Of a stretch of DNA of 64,000 bases, positions 8,294-16,314 are shown in pieces. Within the stretch, counting starts at the first letter, position 1. Every line of letters starts with the position of its first letter. Below the pieces are notes generated by a model. That model saw nothing but the letters and a program-made list of their open reading frames with translations. It ran no database searches and had not been told where the DNA came from. This DNA comes from an uncultured Acetatifactor sp. (GTDB taxonomy: Bacteria > Bacillota > Clostridia > Lachnospirales > Lachnospiraceae). The stretch covers positions 5,339 to 69,338 of the forward strand of contig CAJUJN010000015.1 of the NCBI GenBank assembly GCA_910586775.1, read 5' to 3'. The translations under genes were made by a program, and so were the position numbers.

Positions 8294-8339
8294 AAACTAC
8301 GTTAACTACATACGGCACCGCATTGTATACAGGTATTCA
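8284..8339 (-). repeat. Right inverted repeat (IR-R) of the invertible segment
   Basis: Complement of IR-L with 53 of about 55 positions identical, in two perfect blocks of 35 and 18 bp separated by 3 bp here against 2 bp on the left. It contains the -10 box of the outward promoter. Confidence 0.92.
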
Positions 8340-8446
8340 GGAGGAAGCGAATAAAGGTATTATTCACCCCTTTTTGTTGAATATGATATTTATAGCAATA
8401 AAGTGTGAAAGTATGTGTGGCAGAATCTATTGAGAGGAGAAAGATT

Positions 8447-11092
8447 ATGAAAAAGAAAGTTATCAGCATACTGCTTGCTTCAGCTATGGTCCTTTCTATG
8501 GCGGCATGCGGCGGAGATGAACCTTCGAACAGCAGCGACAGTGTTGAAAACAGCGGCAGCGACTCCGCATCTGCCGAGAGCGACAGCGGCTCCGGAGAGG
8601 GAGAGGGAGAGGGCGAGAGCGAAGATGCTGCAGCTGCGGATTCATCTATTACTTACCGCAGTTATACCAACGTTATGCCCAGTAACTGGAATGAGTTGAC
8701 TTATGAGGATAATAACGATACTCAGATTATGGATTATCTGAAATCCAACTTTTTTGAGTACGATTTCAAGTTTGAGGACGGAAAGAAGTTCAACGACGAC
8801 GGCACCATCAATGCGGAGGGAATTATTCCCGGCGAGTTTGAAGTCGTTTATTCCGCGGCCACAAAGCTGGAGGATGTAACTTCGGAGGTAGATGCCAAGT
8901 GGGGCTATACCGATGAGCAGAAAGAATCGGGAAGCTATGCGTGGAAGATTACACTCAGAGACGATCTGAAGTGGGATGACGGCACGCCGATTGACGCTGA
9001 CAGTTTTGTATACACCATGCAGCAGCAGCTGGATCCTTTGTTCCAGAATATGCGTGCTGCTTCCTATTACAACAACATCATGGTGAAGGGCGCCCGGGAT
9101 TATGTGTATCAGGGCCAGACCGTATGGAACGACAACGGAGCTACCGGTGAGCCTGCGCTTACCATGGATGATTTTGTAAAGGGCGAGGACGGCGTCTATA
9201 CACATCCGGACGGAACAGCCATCATGTTTACGCTGAAAGATGCCCTTAACCAGTGCAGCGGCGGCAGTGTGACGGATTATGCCGATTATATGGATCCGGA
9301 CGCGTTTGCATCCCTTCAGGAGCTTGCGGATGAAAACGGCCGTGTACAGGTTACGGATGACACCGTTGCCCTTGTCACTACACTGATCGATACGGATGAC
9401 TGGGGTCACGAGCCTGCGGAGAATGTTCCTCTCTATATAGTCTGCGAGACGACCTATGGAGAGAAATCCTTCGAAGATGTGGGGTATTACGCAGCCAGCC
9501 AGTATGAACTGGTGGTATGTCTGGACGCTCCCATCAAGTGCCTGAAGGATGATGGCACCCTTTCCTACGAAGCCGCTTACAGCTTCCAGAGCATGCCCCT
9601 TGTAAAAGAGGATATCTATGATTCCTGCAAGAAGGAGCCTCAGGCGGGCGCTACCCTCTGGACCACCAATTACAATACATCCCTGGAAACCAGTGCCAGC
9701 TGGGGACCTTACAAGGTAAGCTCCTTCCAGGCAGGCAAGTCCTATGAACTGGCCAAGAATGAGAACTGGTACGGTTATGGTATGGAGGAATACAAGGATC
9801 AGTATCTGATCGACAAGATTTTTGTCGAGCAGGTGTCAGAGGTGGCTACACAGTGGATCAAGTTCCTGGGCGGCGAGATCGACGACATCGGCCTGGATGT
9901 TGACCACAAGGAGGATTACCGTGACTCCAAATACACAAGGTTTGCTCCTGGTACTGGTACTTTCGGCACCATGCTTTATTCGAACCTTGATGTGCTGAAG
10001 ACTTCCGGCCGTAACAACGGAATCCTGGCCATTGAGGATTTCAGAAAGGCTATCTCCCTGTACCTTGACAGAGATGATTTCAATGCGACCGTGTTTACTT
10101 CCCATAGGCCCTGCTACGGTCTGCTGGGCCCGTCCTATTATCATGATGTGGAGAACGGCGGTGTGTACAGGTATACTCAGCAGGCTCAGGAAGGATTGCT
10201 CAGGGTTTACGGATTTACCCAGAATGATAACGGCACCTGGACCGACGGCACCAACACATATGCTACTTACGAGGACGCTTACGAGGTAATGAACGGCATG
10301 AACCGGCCTCTTGCCAAGGAACTGGTTGAGGCTGCTTACAAAGAACTGACTGAAAATGCGGATAAGTACGGTTACGATCCGAATCAGAAGATTACGTTCC
10401 TGTATGGTACGTCAACAGATAACGAGAGTACTCGCCGTGCATATGATTATTTTGTAAAATTCTTCAACGAATTGGTGGAAGGCACTTCACTGGAGGGCAA
10501 GATTGACGTTCCGTTTGACGCTTCCTTCGGTGAAAACTGGAATTCGGATTTCAGGGCAGGCGCGTATGATATAGCTGCTTCCGTTGGTTACAGCGGCGGT
10601 GCGTTTGATCCCTGCGGTTTCCTGCAGTGCTACATGGATCCTACGGCGGGCCTGATGTATGCCGTATGGTGGGATGTGGAATCCGAAATGCTTACTTTTA
10701 CGATGCCTGAGGGCGACTACGCCGGCGCAGGCCAGGAGTATACCATGTCTGTGTATAACTGGTACTGCTGTCTCAACGGCCTTGCGGAATCCAGAGGATG
10801 CAAAGAGACATATAACTGGGGAGACAGCTTTGCTCCCGCTGACGTGAGACTGTTGCTGCTTGCCAAGCTGGAGGAGGTATGCCTCAGCAAATACTATGGC
10901 ATTATGACCACATCCCAGTACAGTGCAACGGTTTACAGTGCGAAGTTTAACGAGATTACAGATGAGTACAATACCTTTATGGGCTTCGGCGGTATCCAGT
11001 ACAGACGTCCTATATACAATGACGCGGAGTGGGCTGAGTTTGTCAAGTCCAACAACAATGACCTCAGCACCGAATATAAGAAAGTCGAGTAA
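8447..11092 (+). CDS. Peptide ABC transporter substrate-binding lipoprotein (SBP_bac_5 family), large variant
   Basis: 881 residues, well above the usual 530-600. The ATG giving MKKKVISILLASAMVLSMAACGG has GAGAGGAGA seven bases upstream and a lipobox MAAC. A Ser/Glu/Gly-rich tether (about 20-65) includes a run of GEGEGEGE. The binding domain shows LRDDLKWDDGTPIDADSFVYT, a family hallmark, and the later DFRKAISLYLDRDDFNAT block. It is the first gene of the rightward operon and is driven by the outward promoter of the invertible segment. It shares little beyond family motifs with the left binding protein, so the two systems probably take different substrates. Confidence 0.92.
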   Translation: MKKKVISILLASAMVLSMAACGGDEPSNSSDSVENSGSDSASAESDSGSGEGEGEGESEDAAAADSSITYRSYTNVMPSNWNELTYEDNNDTQIMDYLKSNFFEYDFKFEDGKKFNDDGTINAEGIIPGEFEVVYSAATKLEDVTSEVDAKWGYTDEQKESGSYAWKITLRDDLKWDDGTPIDADSFVYTMQQQLDPLFQNMRAASYYNNIMVKGARDYVYQGQTVWNDNGATGEPALTMDDFVKGEDGVYTHPDGTAIMFTLKDALNQCSGGSVTDYADYMDPDAFASLQELADENGRVQVTDDTVALVTTLIDTDDWGHEPAENVPLYIVCETTYGEKSFEDVGYYAASQYELVVCLDAPIKCLKDDGTLSYEAAYSFQSMPLVKEDIYDSCKKEPQAGATLWTTNYNTSLETSASWGPYKVSSFQAGKSYELAKNENWYGYGMEEYKDQYLIDKIFVEQVSEVATQWIKFLGGEIDDIGLDVDHKEDYRDSKYTRFAPGTGTFGTMLYSNLDVLKTSGRNNGILAIEDFRKAISLYLDRDDFNATVFTSHRPCYGLLGPSYYHDVENGGVYRYTQQAQEGLLRVYGFTQNDNGTWTDGTNTYATYEDAYEVMNGMNRPLAKELVEAAYKELTENADKYGYDPNQKITFLYGTSTDNESTRRAYDYFVKFFNELVEGTSLEGKIDVPFDASFGENWNSDFRAGAYDIAASVGYSGGAFDPCGFLQCYMDPTAGLMYAVWWDVESEMLTFTMPEGDYAGAGQEYTMSVYNWYCCLNGLAESRGCKETYNWGDSFAPADVRLLLLAKLEEVCLSKYYGIMTTSQYSATVYSAKFNEITDEYNTFMGFGGIQYRRPIYNDAEWAEFVKSNNNDLSTEYKKVE

Positions 11093-11151
11093 ATGTTTGG
11101 GAATTGCCGGAAAAGGTATTTCCTTACTGCCGGCTGAACGAGATCGGAAAC

Positions 11152-11180
11152 GAGGCGGGCGGAGTTTTTTCGTCCGCCTC
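11152..11180 (+). terminator. Hairpin after the right binding-protein gene, possible attenuator
   Basis: GAGGCGG pairs with CCGCCTC around an internal GCGGAGTTTTTTCGT loop and is followed by AAGTTTT. It has the same position as the hairpin after the left binding-protein gene, so partial termination may set binding-protein excess. Confidence 0.5.
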
Positions 11181-11187
11181 AAGTTTT

Positions 11188-11250
11188 AGGAATTGTCGGA
11201 AAATAACTGATACGACTTCTTTAGGAAAAAGCCCGGAAATACATGGAAAA
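11188..11250 (+). repeat. Dispersed repeat family D, copy D1
   Basis: Starts AGGAATTGTCGGAAAATAAC and ends near CCCGGAAATACATGG. It matches a second copy at 18378-18440 over about 60 bp in the same orientation. The pair brackets the permease-to-DUF3899 part of the right operon. Confidence 0.6.
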
Positions 11251-11256
11251 CAATTT

Positions 11257-11358
11257 TATACTGCAGACCGCCAGGATTTACAGTGATGCCTCCGGGAAAA
11301 TACCTGGCTGGCGGTCTGCAGTCGGGTTGTACTGCAAATTCAACCGGTGTGCAGTATA
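11257..11358 (-). mobile_element. 102-bp MITE-like element, family A copy A2
   Basis: Inverted copy of the element at 2626 and 45340, exactly 102 bp, with ends TATACTGC and GCAGTATA. The internal stem is perfect here (CTGCAGACCGCCAG with CTGGCGGTCTGCAG). It lies in the 406-bp gap between the binding-protein and permease B genes, flanked by TTTTATA/TATAAA. Confidence 0.85.
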
Positions 11359-11498
11359 AATTCGTATCAGTTATTTGCAGACACTTCTTTACTTTGCAGG
11401 ACGTCCGCCGCAGGACGTGGATGCAAGCAGAATGTTGCCGCAGGCATAAAGCGGGCCTGCTCGCTTTTTACCCATCAAAAAGATAGGAGCCATCGCCT

Positions 11499-12509
11499 AT
11501 GTACATGTTTAAGTATGTAATGAAAAGGCTTGGACTGATGATTATGACCTTTTCTGTCATCATGTTCATGTGTTTTGTTTTGATTAAGCTTTTGCCGATT
11601 ACTGTCACGGTTCAGATGGGACAGGATGCGAATGTTATTATTCACCAGCTGGAGGGGCGGGGATATATTCAGAATGCAGTCATGGACCCTGCTACACAGA
11701 CCTGGAGTTATGATCGTGTGCCGATAATGACCCAGCTTGGCATTTACCTGAAAAAGATTTTTGTGAACGGCGATTTCGGGATCGGAGTGAATATCCCTTC
11801 CTATCGCGGACGCCCGGTTTTGGGCGTGTTTCTGGAAAAAATTCCGCCCACTGTCTTAATCAATGTCTACGCAACGCTGATTGGCGTTCCAATCGGACTG
11901 GGGCTTGGGATTCTGGCCGCGCTGAAAAAGAACAAGTGGCAGGATCAGCTGATTAATATTATAATTATCCTTTTGATATCAATGCCCTCTATCGTTATGG
12001 GGCTTATTATACAGTATTTTCTGTGTTTCAGGGCCGGATGGTTCCCTACTACCATGAATTCCGGTTATGAATACTTTACCTGGAGCATGTTCCGCTCCAT
12101 GATGCCTCCTGTACTGTCGCTGTGTCTGGGCTCGGTGGCAGGATATGCCCGGTTTACGCGCGCGGAGCTTTCCGAGGTCCTGACCAACGAGTTCATGCTT
12201 CTGGCCCGCACCAAAGGTCTGACCCGCGGACAGGCTACGCTTCGTCATGCCATGCGTAATTCCATGGTGGTTATCTTTCCGTCTATTCTGAGCGAATTTA
12301 TAGGAGTGCTCTCGGGTTCACTGATTATTGAGAGCATGTTCTCGGTTCCGGGAGTGGGGCGGCTGTATCTGGATTCGATAAACTCTCTGGACTATGATTT
12401 CTTTATGATGCTCTCGGGTTTTTACTGCCTTGTGGCGCTTCTGGGCGGTATTGTAATCGATATCAGTTATGGATTCATTGATCCCAGGATCAGAATGGGG
12501 GCGAAGTGA
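11499..12509 (+). CDS. Peptide ABC transporter permease B (DppB/OppB type)
   Basis: 336 residues, family-typical length. The N-terminal anchor MYMFKYVMKRLGLMIMTFSV is followed by an external loop to about residue 115, then five membrane segments with the coupling loop near RFTRAELSEVLTNEFMLLARTKG. The C-terminus YGFIDPRIRMG is the conserved OppB ending. AGGAG stands nine bases before the ATG. One base separates it from permease C, so the two are translated together. Confidence 0.93.
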   Translation: MYMFKYVMKRLGLMIMTFSVIMFMCFVLIKLLPITVTVQMGQDANVIIHQLEGRGYIQNAVMDPATQTWSYDRVPIMTQLGIYLKKIFVNGDFGIGVNIPSYRGRPVLGVFLEKIPPTVLINVYATLIGVPIGLGLGILAALKKNKWQDQLINIIIILLISMPSIVMGLIIQYFLCFRAGWFPTTMNSGYEYFTWSMFRSMMPPVLSLCLGSVAGYARFTRAELSEVLTNEFMLLARTKGLTRGQATLRHAMRNSMVVIFPSILSEFIGVLSGSLIIESMFSVPGVGRLYLDSINSLDYDFFMMLSGFYCLVALLGGIVIDISYGFIDPRIRMGAK

Positions 12510-12510
12510 T

Positions 12511-14085
12511 ATGGAAAAAACGAATATGTATGATGGGATTCCCCTGGAGAAATTTGAATTTGCGCAGACGGAGGATTTGACCCACGATAAAAAGCCGGAG
12601 ACTCAGCCGGTGGGTTATCTGAAGGATGCCATGCGCCGCTTTGCCAAAAACAAAGGCGCCATCGTCGCCGCGGTCATCATTGTCCTTATGCTGCTTTTTG
12701 CCATTATTGTGCCATTCTGTACACAGTATACTGTTGCGTATTTTGATACCTATTATGCGTACACACAGCCGAAATGCAAGCTTTTTGAGAATACTTCTTT
12801 CTGGGATGGCTGCAGGGAAATGGAGACGAATCAGAAAACATTTACCTATTATTACGCAATGGGGCAGGAGACGGGGCATAATGCCGTGAAAAATCAGGAG
12901 TACACGATGACGGAGGACGGAGTGTACCGTTATCGCCTGGACACCTATCAAATGAACGGCGTAGTGTACAAAAATCTTTCTCTTGAGGAATATCAGGCTC
13001 TGCAGGAGTACCAGATTGAAACCGGTATCCAGGTGATTTATCCCATGGTGGCCAAGAGGGATCGTCCTACGGCCGCCGACTATGAGCAGGACGGAAATAT
13101 TTATTATGAAACCGAAGAAAAAGCGGGAAAGACACAGATTAAGTACGACAGTGAAGGGAATATCATTCCGGTATATTCCTCTTATCCTGCCAGCATTATG
13201 GAGAACGGAGTGGGGTTGGATCAGTATAACTCAATTCGGGTGGAAGGCAGCGATGGCTTTCAGAAGGATGGCGAGACCTGTTATTACAACTATGCGCTTG
13301 TGACACCCAGCGGGGTGCAGGTACGTGTTAATTATTACGAGTATTATACCTATTATCACAGCAGAGTGGCGATGGACGGAATCGGCAATCCCAGTTTCCT
13401 TTTCGGGACCACCGGCTCCGGCAAGGATATCCTTACATGTCTTTCCTCGGGTGCGCGGTTTTCCTTTATCTTTGCCATTGTGGTGGCAGTGTGCAATCTG
13501 ATCGTGGGCGCTATCTATGGTTCCATTGCGGGATATTACGGCGGCCGCATCGATTTGGTCATGGAGCGTATCACGGATATCCTGAGTGCGATTCCGACCA
13601 TGGTTGTCATTACGCTGTTAAAACTCCACATGGGAGGTTCCAGTCAGGCGCTGGTGTTGTTTATCGCATTCTTTCTCACCGGATGGATCGGCATGGGACA
13701 CCGGACAAGGATGCAGTTCTATCGTTTCAAGAATCAGGAATATGTGCTTTCCGCACGTACTCTCGGGGCTTCCGACAGACGGCTGATGTTCAAACACATC
13801 TTCCCCAATGCCATCGGTACGCTGGTTACCGCTTTTGCATTGGTTATTCCGTCCATGATTTATTCCGAGACCAGCTTCTCATATCTCGGAATCATCAATC
13901 TGGCCACGGGAAATATTACCAGTGTGGGTACTCTGATAGCGGCGGGACAGGCTTCCCTGGCTACGGCTCCTTTTGTGGCCATGTTCCCCTCGGTATTTCT
14001 GGCGCTGCTGATGCTTTCTTTCAATTTGTTTGGCAACGGGCTGAGAGATGCGTTTAATCCAAGTTTACGTGGTTCGGAGGGCTGA
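12511..14085 (+). CDS. Peptide ABC transporter permease C with a large external insertion
   Basis: 524 residues against about 300 for OppC. TM1 lies near residues 50-70. A tyrosine- and glutamate-rich stretch (about 75-290) then fills the first external loop. The usual GTDxxGRD motif appears as FGTTGSGKD near residue 300, and the permease core follows with the coupling loop RTLGASDRRLMFKHIFPNAIG. The insertion occupies the same position as the RCC1-like propeller of the left permease but shows no repeats. It may contact the oversized binding protein; that is inference. One base after permease B and one base before OppD. Confidence 0.9.
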   Translation: MEKTNMYDGIPLEKFEFAQTEDLTHDKKPETQPVGYLKDAMRRFAKNKGAIVAAVIIVLMLLFAIIVPFCTQYTVAYFDTYYAYTQPKCKLFENTSFWDGCREMETNQKTFTYYYAMGQETGHNAVKNQEYTMTEDGVYRYRLDTYQMNGVVYKNLSLEEYQALQEYQIETGIQVIYPMVAKRDRPTAADYEQDGNIYYETEEKAGKTQIKYDSEGNIIPVYSSYPASIMENGVGLDQYNSIRVEGSDGFQKDGETCYYNYALVTPSGVQVRVNYYEYYTYYHSRVAMDGIGNPSFLFGTTGSGKDILTCLSSGARFSFIFAIVVAVCNLIVGAIYGSIAGYYGGRIDLVMERITDILSAIPTMVVITLLKLHMGGSSQALVLFIAFFLTGWIGMGHRTRMQFYRFKNQEYVLSARTLGASDRRLMFKHIFPNAIGTLVTAFALVIPSMIYSETSFSYLGIINLATGNITSVGTLIAAGQASLATAPFVAMFPSVFLALLMLSFNLFGNGLRDAFNPSLRGSEG

Positions 14086-14086
14086 T

Positions 14087-16312
14087 ATGGACGATAGAGA
14101 AATTAAGTTGTCAGTGAATAATCTGAAAATATCCTTCCGCACGGACGGCGGTAAGGTACAGGCTGTCCGCGGTATTAATTTTGATCTGTACAAGGGGGAG
14201 ACATTGGCGCTGGTGGGCGAGAGCGGATCCGGAAAATCGGTGACAAACCGCGCCATCATGGGGATTCTTGCAGGAAATGCCATAAAAGAGGCCGGCGAGA
14301 TCATCTATGACGGCCGTGATCTGATGAAGATTCCGGAGGAGGAATTCCACAGGCTGCGGGGAGACAAAATCGCCATGATTTTCCAGGATCCCATGTCCAG
14401 TCTCAATCCCATTATGCGTGTGGGCAAACAGATGACGGAAGCCACGCTCATTAAGGGGAAGGTCGCCCGAAAGGAGAGTCGGGCTGCTTTCAATGAAAAG
14501 CTGGAGATGCTGAACCAGTGCATGGACCAGGCCCGGGGCAGCGGTATGAAGGCGGAAAATAAAAAGAGCTGCCAGGATTTCGATAAATTTGTCTATAAAA
14601 ATCTTGATTTGGAGTATGACTATAATAAGGCACGCGAGGCTATGGACGATGTGTTGGACGAGATCGGGGATCTTATCTTTCGCATTGAGAAACATGCGTA
14701 CAAAAACCTGCGCCGTGATATTGCGGAAATCGTCAAGCTTTCTTACCATACCCGTGAGCGCTACGTGGTTTACAGCCGTGCAGACGAGCTGACGGCGGTT
14801 CTGGCAGAGCTGAAACCTCTGATCAGAATTCCGTTTTCCCAGCGTGCGGGCAGCTTTGTACGCGCACTCTTTAACCGCGGCGAGCGGCAGGACACGGCAA
14901 GTGATGCCGACTGGGCCGTTATTTCCGAAAAGCTGACGAAGGTGAAGGAGATTCTGGAGGAGGCGGCAGGATATACCAAGCCGAATTTCTTTGCCATGGG
15001 TTATTATGTGGCCTTTGCAGGAGAACCTCTTCCGGAACTTGAGATTGAAGAACTTAACAAATACCTGAGTAATTATCTGGACGAGCATTTTATGCATAAT
15101 TTCCTTGCTATTGCAAAGGAGGGGGTTCGTTATTCCAACGAAAAGTCAATTTCCAATATGCAGTCGGCGATTTCGGTGATAGACAGCAGGATTGACTGCT
15201 TCCGAAATCCCGATATGCAGAAAAAGGAAGTCTGTGAGGCGGCAAAGGCTCTTACGGACGCGGTCGGAAGCGCGATCAACCGTCTTGACCCAACCAAAAA
15301 CAATGTACTTTACACCTTTGCCACAAGTCTGAACACGGCAATTGATGTTTATTTTGAGGGGATTGTCCGCAATGCAGCCGAGGAAACGCGTTATGCGAAA
15401 CAGGAAGCGCGTTATGCAAAGCAGGCGGCTTCCGGCAAAAAGCCGGAGTATATGGTGGCGGATAAGGATCTGGTGGATCTGGAAACCCTGCGTCAGGATA
15501 TTGTCAATGTGATCAGCCGTACCCGCAGTGAGCTGGAACGCAGCATCAAGGTTATGGCCGGGGCGGATTACGATGGGAAGATTGTGGAGCTGATTGACTT
15601 TTTTAAGGAAAAGGCGTCGGCGGTTGCCTTCAAGGTGACACGCCGTATGGCCAAGAACCGTGCGATCAAGCTGTTGGAGGAGGTGGGGATTTCCGAGCCG
15701 CGCAGGAGATACCGCCAGTATCCCTTTGAGTTTTCGGGGGGGATGCGTCAGCGTATTGTGATTGCCATTGCGCTTTCCGCAAATCCGGATATCCTGATCT
15801 GCGACGAGCCTACCACTGCTCTTGACGTGACGATTCAGTCGCAGATTCTTGAACTGATCAACAAGGTCAAGGAAGAGCGCAGGCTTTCCGTGATATTTAT
15901 CACCCATGATCTGGGTGTGGTCGCCAACATGGCGGACCGGGTGGCTGTGATGTACGCCGGTAAAATCGTGGAAGTCGGCACGGCGCACGACGTATTTTAT
16001 GCGCCTGCCCATCCCTATACATGGGCGCTTCTTTCCTCCATGCCGGATTTGGATACGAAGGAAAAGCTGGAGGCGATCCCCGGAACGCCGCCTAATATGA
16101 TCTATCCGCCCAGGGGGGATGCTTTCGCAAAGCGGAACAAGTATGCCTTAAAGATCGATTTCGAGCAGGAGCCGCCTATGTTCCGGATTTCAGACAGCCA
16201 TCAGGCAGCAACCTGGCTTCTTCATCCTAACGCTCCTGAAGTGGAGCCGCCGAAGACGGTGCAGGACCGCATTGAGCGTATGAAAGAAAAAGCAGCGGAA
16301 GGAGGGTGCTGA
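14087..16312 (+). CDS. oppD: Peptide ABC transporter ATP-binding protein OppD with a helical insertion of about 385 residues
   Basis: 741 residues against about 330 for OppD. Walker A GESGSGKS (44-51) and Q-loop MIFQDPMSSLNP (97-108) are normal. Residues about 135-520 are a mostly helical, charged insertion with no motif I recognise, including a RYAKQ-repeat around 435-447. The ATPase core resumes with AIKLLEEVGI, signature FSGGMRQR (549-556), Walker B LICDEP and the OppD C-terminal HPYTWALLSSMP region. All catalytic motifs are intact, so the insertion is tolerated in the helical subdomain side. GGAGG precedes the ATG, which lies one base after the permease C stop. Confidence 0.9.
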   Translation: MDDREIKLSVNNLKISFRTDGGKVQAVRGINFDLYKGETLALVGESGSGKSVTNRAIMGILAGNAIKEAGEIIYDGRDLMKIPEEEFHRLRGDKIAMIFQDPMSSLNPIMRVGKQMTEATLIKGKVARKESRAAFNEKLEMLNQCMDQARGSGMKAENKKSCQDFDKFVYKNLDLEYDYNKAREAMDDVLDEIGDLIFRIEKHAYKNLRRDIAEIVKLSYHTRERYVVYSRADELTAVLAELKPLIRIPFSQRAGSFVRALFNRGERQDTASDADWAVISEKLTKVKEILEEAAGYTKPNFFAMGYYVAFAGEPLPELEIEELNKYLSNYLDEHFMHNFLAIAKEGVRYSNEKSISNMQSAISVIDSRIDCFRNPDMQKKEVCEAAKALTDAVGSAINRLDPTKNNVLYTFATSLNTAIDVYFEGIVRNAAEETRYAKQEARYAKQAASGKKPEYMVADKDLVDLETLRQDIVNVISRTRSELERSIKVMAGADYDGKIVELIDFFKEKASAVAFKVTRRMAKNRAIKLLEEVGISEPRRRYRQYPFEFSGGMRQRIVIAIALSANPDILICDEPTTALDVTIQSQILELINKVKEERRLSVIFITHDLGVVANMADRVAVMYAGKIVEVGTAHDVFYAPAHPYTWALLSSMPDLDTKEKLEAIPGTPPNMIYPPRGDAFAKRNKYALKIDFEQEPPMFRISDSHQAATWLLHPNAPEVEPPKTVQDRIERMKEKAAEGGC

Positions 16313-16314
16313 TA

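Larger units (their letters stand above)
6432..8339. mobile_element. Putative invertible promoter segment with its own tyrosine recombinase
   Basis: A 1.9-kb segment bounded by inverted repeats 6432-6486 and 8284-8339 encloses one recombinase gene and one outward promoter. It sits exactly between two divergent peptide-transporter operons. The repeats are inverted, so site-specific recombination between them would flip the segment rather than excise it. Flipping would move the TTGACA box from the right operon to the left one, while the -10 TATACT exists in both repeats. Sequence shows the repeats, promoter and gene; the switching itself is inference. Confidence 0.8.

Noticed and set aside
6432..8339. 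Integrated mobile element (IME or satellite) with attL/attR
   Set aside because: The flanking repeats are inverted, not direct, and there is no other mobile-element gene, so inversion fits better than integration and excision.
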